A stretch of 64,000 bases of DNA from Pseudomonas sp. IAC-BECa141 (GTDB lineage Bacteria; Pseudomonadota; Gammaproteobacteria; Pseudomonadales; Pseudomonadaceae), in the NCBI RefSeq assembly GCF_020544405.1, contig NZ_CP065410.1:1488001-1552000 (forward strand). The letters run 5' to 3'. Below are positions 25,631-34,418 of this stretch, one piece after another. The notes below the pieces were generated by a model. It made no database searches, was not told where the DNA came from, and worked only from the letters and a program-made list of their open reading frames with translations. The first letter of the stretch is position 1. Each line of letters opens with the position of its first letter. The translations under genes were made by a program, and so were the position numbers.

Positions 25631-25666
25631 CTCGTTCCCACGTCGAGGCGTCCGCGTGGGAACGAT
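25631..25666. repeat. CGTTCCCACG palindromic repeat
   Basis: CTCGTTCCCACG and CGTGGGAACGAT flank a 12-base centre between convergent ung and the AbrB gene. The same arm sequence occurs in the long composite palindrome at 63349-63450, so this is a dispersed repeat family of the genome, probably also ending transcription here. Confidence 0.75.
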
Positions 25667-25676
25667 CAAAACCGGA

Positions 25677-26714
25677 TCAGGCTTCGGGATTACGGTTCCA
25701 GTACTTGAACAACGGTTCCGCTAGAAACAACACGAACAACAGCCGCATCACCTGCATCGCCGTTACCAGCGGTACCGACAGTTGCAGGGTTTCCGCCGTC
25801 AGGCTCATCTCCGCAATGCCGCCGGGCATCATGCCAAGGGTCAGTGATCGCAGATCCAGATGGGTCATGGCACTCAGTCCCAACGCCGCCAGTGTCGCTA
25901 TCAACATGGTCAGCGCCGTACCGATCAACGTGCGCCCCATGAACGACGGCGCTCGGCGGAAGAACTGCCGGTTGAAGTGACAGCCCAATCCGCTGCCGAT
26001 CAGCCACTGACCAATCTGACTGCCACCATTGGGCAGGCCTATGTGCAGATCCCAGCCGATGCTCACCGCCGCGCTGACCAGCAACGGCCCGAACAGCCAC
26101 GGATTGGGCTGGCGCAAACGTTGCCAAAACCAGGCGAGCAGGCCGCCCGCCGGAAAAAGAATCGCCAGCCAGCGCCAGTCGACGCTGCCGGCGTGAGAAA
26201 TCGGGGCGCCATCGCCCAGCAGATATTTGAATGCCGCCGGCACACACAGCACCACCACCAGCACCCGCAAGCTCTGCCCGGCCGCGACATGGCTGAGCAT
26301 CGCGCCGTTGCGTGCGCCGAGGTTGACCATCTCGCCGGAGCCGCCGGGCATGCTGGAGAAGAATGCCGTGGCGCGATCCTCACCGGTGCGGCGCATCAGC
26401 CACACGCCGACCACCGCCGACAGGCTGGTGACCAGCGCGCCGAAAAAGATCAGGCCGAAGTGGCTCAGTACCTGCTCCATCACCAGCGGGGTGAAGTGCA
26501 GGCCGATGCCGATCCCGACGATCCACTGGCCGCATTTGCGGCCGCCAGGGATTTCGGTCAATTGCCACGGGGTCAGGCAGCGCACCAGGATGATCGCCAG
26601 CAACGAGCCGACCATCCACGGCAGCGGCCAGCCGATCTGGCTGGCGATGTAACCGCCAAGCAGACCGACCAGCGGGGTTCCCCACCACGTTTTAAGGGAG
26701 AGCCGATCAGACAT
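25677..26714 (-). CDS. AbrB-family membrane transporter/regulator
   Basis: This 345-residue protein has about ten membrane segments in two similar halves, the duplicated AbrB (ammonia monooxygenase-like) arrangement, with paired motifs PWMVGSLLA near 33 and SSMPGGSGEMVNLG near 120 mirrored by LGMMPGGIAEMSLTA near 290. E. coli AbrB affects aidB expression, but most homologues are treated as inner-membrane permeases of unknown substrate. It overlaps the tctA stop by eight bases, so it is co-translated with the tricarboxylate importer and may serve the same substrate. Confidence 0.8.
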   Translation of the reverse strand: MSDRLSLKTWWGTPLVGLLGGYIASQIGWPLPWMVGSLLAIILVRCLTPWQLTEIPGGRKCGQWIVGIGIGLHFTPLVMEQVLSHFGLIFFGALVTSLSAVVGVWLMRRTGEDRATAFFSSMPGGSGEMVNLGARNGAMLSHVAAGQSLRVLVVVLCVPAAFKYLLGDGAPISHAGSVDWRWLAILFPAGGLLAWFWQRLRQPNPWLFGPLLVSAAVSIGWDLHIGLPNGGSQIGQWLIGSGLGCHFNRQFFRRAPSFMGRTLIGTALTMLIATLAALGLSAMTHLDLRSLTLGMMPGGIAEMSLTAETLQLSVPLVTAMQVMRLLFVLFLAEPLFKYWNRNPEA

Positions 26715-28221
26715 CGGCGATAGCGCGTTGCGCGGCAGAGCGTTTGCGCCAGATGCGCAGCAGTGGCATCAGCAACATGATCGCTGTCAGCACCCAGACA
26801 CCGAAGGTGATCGGGCTCGACCAGAGAATCTCCAGCGCACCGTTGGAAATCGACAGCGCCCGGCGCAGATTCTGCTCCATCAGGCCGCCGAGGATGAAGC
26901 CCAGCAGGACTGGCGACAGCGGGAAGTCCAGTTTGCGCAGGATGTAGCCGAAGATGCCGATGCCTACCATCAGGAACAGGTCGAACGTGGTCGCGTGCAC
27001 GGCGTAGACGCCGATCCCGGTAATGATCGCGATCACCGGCACCAGTGCCCAGTTCGGTACAGCGAGGATGCGGGTGAAGATACGGATCATCGGGATGTTC
27101 AGGATCACCAGCATGATGTTGGCGATGAACAGCGAGGCGATCAGGCCCCAGACGATGTCCGGTTGCTGCTGGAACAGCAGTGGGCCCGGAGTGATGTTGT
27201 ACAGCGACAGGGCGCCAATCATCACCGCCGTGGTGCCCGAACCCGGAACGCCGAGGGTCAGCATCGGCACCAGCGCGCCGCAAGCGGAGGCACCGATGGC
27301 GGTTTCCGGCGCAGCGAGGCCGCGAGCGTCGCCCTGACCGAACTTGCCGCTGGCTCCGGCGATGCGTTTCTCGGTCATGTAGGCAACGGCGCTGGCCAGG
27401 GTCGCGCCGGCACCCGGCAACACACCCATGATGAAACCGAGCAGGCCGCAACGGATGTTCACCACGAACACCGAAGCCGCTTCCTTGAAGTTGAACATCA
27501 TCCGGCCGGTGGCTTTTACCGCTTCCTGGCCGCGATGGGTTTTTTCAAGCAACAAGAGAATTTCGCTGACCGAGAACAGGCCCAGTACCAGCACCACGAA
27601 CTGAATGCCGTCAGTCAGGTGAATGTTGTCGCCGGTGAAACGGTACACGCCACTATTGGCGTCGATGCCGACGCTGGACAGGAACAGGCCGATCAACGCC
27701 GCGATGAAGGTTTTCAGCGGTCGGTCACCGGCCATGCCGCCCAGGCAGACAATCGCGAACACCATCAGCACGAAATATTCCGCCGGCCCGAAGGCAATCG
27801 CCCATTTCGCCAGCAGCGGTGCGAACAGCACCATGCCGCAGGTGGCGATGAAGGCGCCGATGAACGAACTCCATGCCGACAACGACAGCGCCACGCCAGC
27901 CAGGCCTTTGCGGGCCATCGGGTAGCCGTCGAGAGTGGTCATCACGGTGGAGGCTTCGCCGGGGATGTTCAGCAGAATCGAACTGATCCGGCCGCCGTAT
28001 TCGCAGCCCAGATACACCGCTGCCAGCAGGATCAGAGCCGATTCCGGTGGCAAGCCGAGGGCGAATGCGATGGGGATCAGCAGCGCTACGCCATTGATCG
28101 GCCCCAGACCCGGCAACAAGCCGACCACGGTGCCGATCAGCGTGCCGGTCAGGGCCGTGACCAGGTTGTACGGACTCAGCGCGACGCCGAAGCCCTGACC
28201 CAAATAACCGAGAGTATCCAT
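26707..28221 (-). CDS. tctA: tricarboxylate transporter large membrane subunit
   Basis: This 504-residue polytopic protein of about eleven membrane segments has the TctA signature GLLPGLGPINGVALLIPIAF near residues 34-53 and the duplicated inner motif GVLPGAGATLASAV near 265. It is the large channel subunit of a TTT-family importer driven by the ion gradient, taking up citrate or another tri- or dicarboxylate delivered by TctC. tctB ends one base before its start, and the AbrB gene overlaps its end. Confidence 0.93.
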   Translation of the reverse strand: MDTLGYLGQGFGVALSPYNLVTALTGTLIGTVVGLLPGLGPINGVALLIPIAFALGLPPESALILLAAVYLGCEYGGRISSILLNIPGEASTVMTTLDGYPMARKGLAGVALSLSAWSSFIGAFIATCGMVLFAPLLAKWAIAFGPAEYFVLMVFAIVCLGGMAGDRPLKTFIAALIGLFLSSVGIDANSGVYRFTGDNIHLTDGIQFVVLVLGLFSVSEILLLLEKTHRGQEAVKATGRMMFNFKEAASVFVVNIRCGLLGFIMGVLPGAGATLASAVAYMTEKRIAGASGKFGQGDARGLAAPETAIGASACGALVPMLTLGVPGSGTTAVMIGALSLYNITPGPLLFQQQPDIVWGLIASLFIANIMLVILNIPMIRIFTRILAVPNWALVPVIAIITGIGVYAVHATTFDLFLMVGIGIFGYILRKLDFPLSPVLLGFILGGLMEQNLRRALSISNGALEILWSSPITFGVWVLTAIMLLMPLLRIWRKRSAAQRAIADV

Positions 28222-28222
28222 A

Positions 28223-28681
28223 TCAGTTCTCCAGAACGTCGAGCAGGCCGAGGGGCAGCGGAACGTCCATCAAACGGTCGAACAGCAGGTAAAGACCTAC
28301 GGCCATCAGGCTGATGATCACCACACTCGGCAACCAGCGGCCGCCGTACAGTCGGGCCATGGGTACGCCGACGATGATGCTGGCGACGATGAAACCAAGG
28401 GGTTCGAAAGTGCCGGCGAACACCAGCAGCAGGGCCACGCAGATGCCGATCTTGGTCAGGGTTTCGCGGTCCAGTGGCGGCTCGTCGTCGCTGTGCTTGA
28501 TGGGCGCTGGACGAAAAACCATGTACAGCAACGCCAGGCCCATCAGGCCGAGCATCAGCAATGGAAACGCCCGGGGACCGACCGGTTCGTAGGAAAACGC
28601 CGCCTGGTAAGGCCACGCCATCAGTGCCAGGCCGACGCAGGCCAGCAACAGCACCGAGGCAAAAATGCGTTGAATAAGCAT
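28223..28681 (-). CDS. tctB: tricarboxylate transporter small membrane subunit
   Basis: This 152-residue protein with four predicted membrane segments (for example FASVLLLACVGLALMAW near the N-terminus) has the size and position of TctB. It completes the TctA membrane complex. It is separated from tctC by a 56-base gap containing a perfect inverted repeat. Confidence 0.9.
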   Translation of the reverse strand: MLIQRIFASVLLLACVGLALMAWPYQAAFSYEPVGPRAFPLLMLGLMGLALLYMVFRPAPIKHSDDEPPLDRETLTKIGICVALLLVFAGTFEPLGFIVASIIVGVPMARLYGGRWLPSVVIISLMAVGLYLLFDRLMDVPLPLGLLDVLEN

Positions 28682-28694
28682 GAGGGAACTCCTG

Positions 28695-28720
28695 CCATGG
28701 CCCCGGTGAAAGGGCCATGG
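28695..28720 (-). promoter_or_regulatory. intercistronic hairpin between tctC and tctB
   Basis: CCATGGCCC and GGGCCATGG are perfect 9-base arms around an 8-base loop directly after tctC. Such hairpins usually protect the binding-protein mRNA or partly stop transcription, giving more binding protein than membrane subunits. No U run follows. Confidence 0.6.
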
Positions 28721-28737
28721 ACGCTAGACAGAGACGA

Positions 28738-29715
28738 TCACTGAATCAGGCCGAACTCTTTGGCCAGCACCTTGTAGTCCGCCACTTGCTTCTTGACGTA
28801 GGTGTCCAGCTCGGGACCGGTCATGGCGAACGGGAAGAGTTCACGCTGATCGCGCAGCTTGGCGAAGTCGTCGGAGGCCAGCAGTTTGTCGAAGGAGGCT
28901 TTCCACCAGGCGTAGTCTTCATCGCTGACTTTCGGCCCGAGGTAGAAACCGCGCACCACCGGCCAGACGATGTCGTAGCCCTGTTCGCGGGCAGTCGGGA
29001 TGTCTTTCATTTCCGGCTCGTCCAGGCGTTTCTCGGCAAACACGGCCAGCAGGCGCATGTCACCACTCTGGATGTGCGGCATGGAGTCGGAGATGTCGGT
29101 ACTGCCGACCTGGATGTGGCCGCCGAGCAGGGCGGTAGCGATCTCGCCGCCACCTTCGAGGGCGACGTAGCGCAGGTCGCGCGGGTTGATCCCGGCGGCT
29201 TTAGCGATCAGTGCGGTCTGCATCCAGTCCTGGCTGCCGACGGTGCCGCCGGAGCCGATGACCACGGAGCTCGGATCTTTCTTCAGCGCTTGCACGAGAT
29301 CGTCGAGGGTTTTGTAGGGGGAGTCGTTTTTCACCGCGATGGCGCCGTAGCTGGTGCCGACCGCCGCCAGCCAGCGCACGTTGGTTTCATCGAACCGACC
29401 GAACTTGCCTTGGGCCAGGTTCAACAGCGAACCGCTGGACCACGCCACCAAAGTGCCCGCATCAGCCGGACGCTGCGCCACGACGGCGTTGTACGCCACC
29501 GCGCCGACACCGCCGGGCATGTAGGTCACGCGCATCGGTTTGGTCAGCAGTTTTTCGTTGACCAGCGCGCTTTGCGCCAGTTTGCAGGTCAGGTCGAAAC
29601 CGCCGCCGGGGGAGGCGGGGGCAATGCATTCCGGACGTTTGGGTTCGGCCATCAGTTGGCCGGCGAACAATACGCAACCGGCGGCGAGGGCGAAACGGCG
29701 CAGGGATCGGTTCAT
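28738..29715 (-). CDS. tctC: tricarboxylate-binding periplasmic protein (Bug family)
   Basis: This 325-residue precursor has a signal peptide (MNRSLRRFALAAGCVLFAGQ, cut near LMA-E). The mature protein has Bug-family features, including ECIAPASPGGGFDL at the ligand mouth, VVIGSGGTVGSQDW near 135 and GSTDISDSMPHIQSG near 185. It captures the carboxylate in the periplasm for TctAB. The ATG at 29715 is six bases after GGAG; longer in-frame extension lacks a signal peptide. A candidate Hfq/Crc site lies in the leader. Confidence 0.92.
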   Translation of the reverse strand: MNRSLRRFALAAGCVLFAGQLMAEPKRPECIAPASPGGGFDLTCKLAQSALVNEKLLTKPMRVTYMPGGVGAVAYNAVVAQRPADAGTLVAWSSGSLLNLAQGKFGRFDETNVRWLAAVGTSYGAIAVKNDSPYKTLDDLVQALKKDPSSVVIGSGGTVGSQDWMQTALIAKAAGINPRDLRYVALEGGGEIATALLGGHIQVGSTDISDSMPHIQSGDMRLLAVFAEKRLDEPEMKDIPTAREQGYDIVWPVVRGFYLGPKVSDEDYAWWKASFDKLLASDDFAKLRDQRELFPFAMTGPELDTYVKKQVADYKVLAKEFGLIQ

Positions 29716-30165
29716 GAGTGTCTCCATGGGAGTTGTTGTTTTTGGGGATATTTCAGGTGCGGCAGTTTCGCGCGTGCAGGCTGACAGGCTCAGACCCGGA
29801 CGGGTTGAACGCCGCGCAGCCGACGATGGCGCTGACAAGCGAAAACGGGGAAATACGAGAGGAAGAATGAAACGGGTCAACCTTAAGCTGTGTGGACAGC
29901 ATGATGCAGTACCTCGTTATTGTTCTTATTGGCGAAAACGCATCGTGGCGTTTTTCGAGAGCTACGTTTTGAAGCTATGGTGCAGGAACGGAGAAAACGG
30001 CGAAGGTCGGCAGTCGGGACCCTCGGTGAAGCGACTGTAACGGCCCAACCTTTCGCTAACCTTTCAGTATTCTTTCGCGTGTTTTCGGGCTTCACAGTGG
30101 CGGTTGCGGCTGTAAACTCCGCCGCAAAGAATGGCGTCGGCCATCCCTGAATGAGGTAGAGATCC
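29716..30165. other. divergent control region between tctC and tctD
   Basis: This 450-base gap should carry the promoters of tctCBA (leftward) and tctDE (rightward). An imperfect inverted repeat CGAAAACGC-ATCGTG-GCGTTTTTCG at 29933-29958 is a candidate TctD operator. The Hfq/Crc-type site lies next to tctC. No gene is supported in it. Confidence 0.5.
29733..29743 (-). promoter_or_regulatory. Hfq/Crc catabolite-activity motif in tctC leader
   Basis: On the minus strand the leader reads AAAAACAACAA, which includes AACAACAA, an exact match to the Pseudomonas AANAANAA target bound by Hfq with Crc. It lies 18 bases before the tctC start, next to its ribosome-binding site, where binding would block translation. 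Confidence 0.6.
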
Positions 30166-30837
30166 ATGCGTGTCCTGCTCGTCGAAGACCATTTGCCGCT
30201 GGCCGAAAGCGTTGCCCAGGCGCTCAAGAGCACCGGTCTGACCGTGGATGTCTTGCACGATGGCGTTGCTGCCGACCTGGCCTTGGGCAGCGAGGAATAC
30301 GCGGTGGCGATCCTTGATGTCGGCCTGCCGCGCATGGACGGTTTCGAGGTGCTGGCGCGCCTGCGGGCCCGGGGCAAGAACTTGCCGGTGCTGATGCTGA
30401 CCGCCCGTAGCGACGTCAAGGATCGGGTCCATGGGCTCAATCTTGGGGCCGACGATTACCTCGCCAAGCCGTTCGAACTCACCGAACTCGAAGCGCGGGT
30501 CAAAGCCCTGTTGCGCCGCAGCGTACTCGGCGGCGAACGTCAGCAACGTTGCGGCGTGCTGGCCTACGACCTCGATACCCGGCGCTTCACCCTCGGCGAA
30601 GAACTGCTGACGCTGACCTCCCGCGAGCAGGCGGTGCTCGAAGCGTTGATTGCCCGTCCGGGAAGGGTGATGAGCAAGGAGCAACTGGCTGCTCAGGTAT
30701 TCGGTCTCGACGAAGAGGCCAGCCCCGACGCCATCGAAATCTACGTGCACCGCCTGCGCAAAAAGCTCGACGGCCATTCAGTGGCCATCGTGACCTTTCG
30801 CGGTCTGGGCTATCTGCTGGAAAGCCGCGATGCATAA
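30166..30837 (+). CDS. tctD: response regulator, OmpR family
   Basis: This 223-residue protein has a receiver domain with the phosphoacceptor Asp51 in AILDVGLPRMDGF, acidic residues near 7-8 (VEDH), and Lys in YLAKPFELTEL near 101. A C-terminal winged helix (LTLTSREQAVLEAL, IYVHRLRKKL) follows. It is placed divergently from tctCBA with a paired kinase, which is the known TctDE arrangement for induction of tricarboxylate uptake. GAGG/GTAGAG lies before the ATG. Confidence 0.9.
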   Translation: MRVLLVEDHLPLAESVAQALKSTGLTVDVLHDGVAADLALGSEEYAVAILDVGLPRMDGFEVLARLRARGKNLPVLMLTARSDVKDRVHGLNLGADDYLAKPFELTELEARVKALLRRSVLGGERQQRCGVLAYDLDTRRFTLGEELLTLTSREQAVLEALIARPGRVMSKEQLAAQVFGLDEEASPDAIEIYVHRLRKKLDGHSVAIVTFRGLGYLLESRDA

Positions 30838-32215
30838 GCCCAGCAGTCTGCGCTGGCGGTTGGTGTGGAACCTCGCGCTGCTGCTGGTGGTGTTGATGCT
30901 CGCCAGCGGATTGAGCGCGTACTGGAACGGTCGCGAAGCCGCCGACACCGCCTACGACCGCACACTTCTCGCGTCAGCACGGACTATCGCCGCCGGTCTG
31001 TCCCAGCGCGATGGCAGTCTCAGTGCCGACGTGCCTTATGTGGCGCTCGATACCTTCGCTTACGACAGCGCCGGGCGCATCTATTACCAGGTCAACGACA
31101 TCAACCAGAAGTTGATTTCCGGCTACGAAAACCTGCCGGGCCCGCCGCCGGGCACACCGAGAACCGACAGCTATCCTGCCTTGGCGCGCTTTTACGACGC
31201 GAAATATCAGGGGCAGAACGTGCGCGTGGTGAGTTTGCTCAAGGCAGTGAGCGAACCGAACATGAACGGCATGGCGGAGATTCGCGTTGCCGAAACCGAC
31301 GAGGCGCGCGTCAGCATGGCCCGCAGTCTGGCGGCCGATACGCTGCTGCGGCTCGGGATGCTGGCGATTGGCGCGTTGTTGCTGGTGTGGTTTGCGGTGA
31401 GTGCGGCGCTGCGGCCGATCGAGCGTTTGCGCACGGCAGTGGAAGAGCGTCAGCCCGATGACCTGCGGCCCTTGCCGTTGGTCGAAGTGCAGCACGAGTT
31501 GTGGCCATTGGTGCGAGCGCTCAATCACTTTACCGAGCGCCTGCGCGGGCAGTTCGAGCGGCAGGCGCAGTTCATCGCCGATGCGGCCCACGAGTTGCGC
31601 ACGCCACTGGCGGCGCTCAAGGCGCGGCTTGAACTGGGCTTGCGCTCAAACGAGCCGCAGACCTGGCGCGACACGTTGGAATCTTCGGCGCAAAGCACGG
31701 ATCGCCTGACCCATCTGGCCAACCAGTTGTTGTCGCTGGCCCGCGTGGAAAACGGCGCCCGGGCGATTGCCGAGGGCGGTGCGCAGTTGCTCGATCTGAG
31801 TCAGTTGGCGCGGGAACTGGGCATGGCCATGGCGCCGCTGGCCCACGCGCGGGGTGTCGCGCTGGCGCTGGAGGCGGACGAGCCGGTCTGGCTGCGTGGC
31901 GAGCCGACGTTGCTCAACGAGTTGCTGAGCAATCTGGTGGATAACGCGCTGGCGCACACGCCGCCGGGCGGCAACGTGATCCTGCGGGTCACGGCGCCGG
32001 CGGTGCTGGAGGTTGAAGACGATGGGCCGGGCATTCCGCTGGAGGAGCGGGATCGGGTGTTCGAACGCTTTTACCGGCGCAACCAGCAGGTGGCCGGTTC
32101 CGGGCTCGGGCTGGCGATCGTCGGGGAAATCTGCCGCGCGCATCTGGCGCAGATCAGTCTGCACGATGGGGAACAGGCGGGTTTGAAGGTGCGGGTGAGT
32201 TTTGTCGCCGGTTGA
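30830..32215 (+). CDS. tctE: sensor histidine kinase
   Basis: This 461-residue kinase has a first membrane segment (about 13-30), a periplasmic domain of the two-component-sensor N-terminal type (to about 165), a second membrane segment (about 170-190), a short HAMP region, the phospho-His box HELRTPLAALKARLELG near 250, and the ATPase N box (LLSNLVDNALAHTP), DDGPGI and GSGLGLAI. It overlaps tctD by eight bases. It should sense extracellular citrate-type carboxylates and phosphorylate TctD. Its stop codon abuts the stop of the convergent HDOD gene. Confidence 0.9.
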   Translation: MHKPSSLRWRLVWNLALLLVVLMLASGLSAYWNGREAADTAYDRTLLASARTIAAGLSQRDGSLSADVPYVALDTFAYDSAGRIYYQVNDINQKLISGYENLPGPPPGTPRTDSYPALARFYDAKYQGQNVRVVSLLKAVSEPNMNGMAEIRVAETDEARVSMARSLAADTLLRLGMLAIGALLLVWFAVSAALRPIERLRTAVEERQPDDLRPLPLVEVQHELWPLVRALNHFTERLRGQFERQAQFIADAAHELRTPLAALKARLELGLRSNEPQTWRDTLESSAQSTDRLTHLANQLLSLARVENGARAIAEGGAQLLDLSQLARELGMAMAPLAHARGVALALEADEPVWLRGEPTLLNELLSNLVDNALAHTPPGGNVILRVTAPAVLEVEDDGPGIPLEERDRVFERFYRRNQQVAGSGLGLAIVGEICRAHLAQISLHDGEQAGLKVRVSFVAG

Positions 32216-33037
32216 TCAGTAGAACATCGACCGCGATTCTTCCAGATCGGCGCACAGCGCCTTGTTTTCCGGATCGATGCCGAGCTTGCGGAACGCCGGC
32301 ACGCTGAACGGATCGATGCGGGCCATCGGGTGGTCGGTGTCCTTGTGGCAATACAGGCTGGCCACTTGCACGATGTCGACGTAATCGATCTGTTGCGATT
32401 CGCGCTTGAGGTCCTCATACAGACCCGGCAACTCCACCAGACGCTCGGGGAATTCCCAGACCCGCAGCAGCTTGTCGCCGAGCAGCGGGTGAATGTGGTC
32501 GATCACATGGTTGAGGCTGACGGGATCGGACAGCAATTCGTAGTGGTCTTCAGCGTAGGTCAGGATCGGCAGCACGCCGATCTGATGAACCAGTCCACCG
32601 AGCGCGGCTTGATCGGGTTTGAGTTGGGTGTAGCGGCGGCACAGGGCGTAGCTGACGCCGGCGATCTCCAGACTCTTGCGCCAGACTTCGCGCATCTTTT
32701 GTTCGACCACGTCGGAGCGGGCGTGGAAGATTTGCTCCATCACCAGACCGATCGCCAGATTGCTGCTGTAATTGACGCCGAGCCGAGTGATGGCGGTGTG
32801 CAGGTCGGTGACTTCCTGAGTGGCACGCAGCAGCGGGCTGTTGACCACTTTGATCAGGCGCGCCGACAACGCTGTGTCGCGGCCGATCACTTTGCTCAGG
32901 TCGCTGACGCTGATGTCCGGATCTTCAGCGGCCTTGCGAATCTGCAGAGCCACTTCCGGTAACGTTGGCAGAACCAGGTCATCGTTATCGATGGCCTCAA
33001 CCAAATCCTGTTGGACCTTATCCGCCAGCTCACTCAT
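32216..33037 (-). CDS. HDOD domain protein
   Basis: This 273-residue protein consists of a single HDOD domain (about 15-215) starting with LPTLPEVALQIRKAAEDPD and containing SDLSKVIGRDTALSARLIKVVNS, related to HD phosphohydrolases but without an intact HD metal motif at the usual place. HDOD proteins act in signalling and stress control rather than as proven hydrolases. No fused partner domain is present. It is a single gene between tctE and ygfZ. Confidence 0.85.
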   Translation of the reverse strand: MSELADKVQQDLVEAIDNDDLVLPTLPEVALQIRKAAEDPDISVSDLSKVIGRDTALSARLIKVVNSPLLRATQEVTDLHTAITRLGVNYSSNLAIGLVMEQIFHARSDVVEQKMREVWRKSLEIAGVSYALCRRYTQLKPDQAALGGLVHQIGVLPILTYAEDHYELLSDPVSLNHVIDHIHPLLGDKLLRVWEFPERLVELPGLYEDLKRESQQIDYVDIVQVASLYCHKDTDHPMARIDPFSVPAFRKLGIDPENKALCADLEESRSMFY

Positions 33038-33072
33038 GTCGTTTCTCTAGGGTGTTGCAACAAATGCTGCGA

Positions 33073-34014
33073 TCAACGCTGGATTTCGCGGTCGCGATCC
33101 AGTTCGTAAGGCAGGTCGAGCAAGTGCAGCGCCGGGCCTTCGGCTGCGCCCAGATGCAAATCGCCTGCGTCGGCAGCTTCGGCCTGCAACACCGCCAGCA
33201 GTTCAATATTCTTTTCGGCACGGGCAGCCAGTACCACTTCGCCGATGGAGCTGCCGTGGCTCGGGGCGAACAGCGGGGTGCCCGGCTCCGGCAATTCGCT
33301 GGCGTCCAGTTGCACGCGGTACAGGCGACGCTTGAGTTTGCCCAGGTACTGCATGCGCGCGACGATTTCCTGACCGGTGTAGCAGCCTTTCTTGAAACTC
33401 ACGCCGCCGACGGCCTGCAGATTGAGCATCTGCGGGATGAACAGCTCGCGGGTGCTCGGCATGACCTGACCGATACCGGCGCGGATCTGGCCCAGCAGCC
33501 ATTGATTGAGTTCGGCTTCGCTCAAGTGCGCGGTCAATTTGCCTTTGACGGTGTCGGCCTGATCGGCGGGCACCCAGAGTTCGGCACGGTTCGGGGAGAC
33601 GCGAATCGCGATCAGACCTTCGTGGCGGGCCACGCTGTCGGTTTCTGCCGGCAGTTCCAGACCCAGACTGCTCAGGGCCGCATCGCCATGATCGAGGCCG
33701 AAGCGCACCCAGGAGGCGCTTTCGTCGGTCAGTTTCGATTTGGAGAACACGGCGTACTTTTTCAGATCCGCCAGTTGCGGCTCCAGCAGCTCGCCGGCCA
33801 TCGCCAGCAGCACGCCGTCGCCTTCCAGCACGATGCGGAAACTCGACTGCATGCGGCCTTTCTGCGTGCAGCGTGCACCGAGGCTGGCCTGGGTTTCGCT
33901 CAGATAATTGATGTTGCAGGTCAGTTGGCCTTGCAGGAATTTGCCGGCATCCGCGCCGCGAACCGCGAGAACGCCTTCATGAGAGAGGGTGCAGAAAAAA
34001 GCAGAATCGGCCAT
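33073..34014 (-). CDS. ygfZ: folate-dependent Fe-S protein repair factor YgfZ
   Basis: This 313-residue protein resembles the T domain of glycine cleavage (GcvT) but carries the YgfZ signature KGCYTGQEIVARMQYLGKLK near residue 205. YgfZ uses tetrahydrofolate to support certain iron-sulfur enzymes, including those for tRNA methylthiolation. It is divergent from sdhE, as in many gammaproteobacteria. Confidence 0.92.
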   Translation of the reverse strand: MADSAFFCTLSHEGVLAVRGADAGKFLQGQLTCNINYLSETQASLGARCTQKGRMQSSFRIVLEGDGVLLAMAGELLEPQLADLKKYAVFSKSKLTDESASWVRFGLDHGDAALSSLGLELPAETDSVARHEGLIAIRVSPNRAELWVPADQADTVKGKLTAHLSEAELNQWLLGQIRAGIGQVMPSTRELFIPQMLNLQAVGGVSFKKGCYTGQEIVARMQYLGKLKRRLYRVQLDASELPEPGTPLFAPSHGSSIGEVVLAARAEKNIELLAVLQAEAADAGDLHLGAAEGPALHLLDLPYELDRDREIQR

Positions 34015-34133
34015 GGGTCATCGCAGGGTAAATAGACTGGGGCACATCATAAGGGGGTGCTGTTGAAATGGGTAGTTGATAAAGGATCGGTGGTGCCCGA
34101 CCAAAGCCGACTGTTCGGCCCGCTTCGGGCCTG

Positions 34134-34139
34134 TATACT
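34134..34139 (+). promoter_or_regulatory. probable extended -10 promoter of sdhE
   Basis: TGTATACTT lies 25 bases before the sdhE start, an extended -10 element. The -35 region is poor. Confidence 0.45.
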
Positions 34140-34163
34140 TGCGGCCTATTTGAGGAGGGCTCC

Positions 34164-34418
34164 ATGGTCGAACAAGTTGAACTGAATCGCCTCTTTTGGC
34201 ACAGCCGTCGCGGCATGCTGGAACTCGACGTGTTGCTGGTGCCGTTCGTGAAAGAGGTCTACGCCAATCTGAATGAGGTGGATCGCGCGTTGTATGTCCG
34301 CCTGCTCGAGTGCGAGGATCAGGACATGTTCGGCTGGTTCATGGAGCGCAGCGAATCGGAAGATCCCGAGCTGCAACGCATGGTTCGCATGATTCTGGAT
34401 CGTGTCCAGCCCAAGTAA
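34164..34418 (+). CDS. sdhE: succinate dehydrogenase assembly factor SdhE
   Basis: This 84-residue protein has the SdhE motif RRGMLELD (conserved RGxxE) near residues 16-23. It helps attach FAD to flavoproteins such as SdhA and FrdA. GAGGAGGG precedes the ATG. Its end overlaps the start of ygfX, the usual partner. Confidence 0.92.
   Translation: MVEQVELNRLFWHSRRGMLELDVLLVPFVKEVYANLNEVDRALYVRLLECEDQDMFGWFMERSESEDPELQRMVRMILDRVQPK

Noticed and set aside
26728..28314. Plus-strand frame of 528 codons opposite tctA
   Set aside because: Antisense shadow; composition is Gln/His/Arg-rich without domains.
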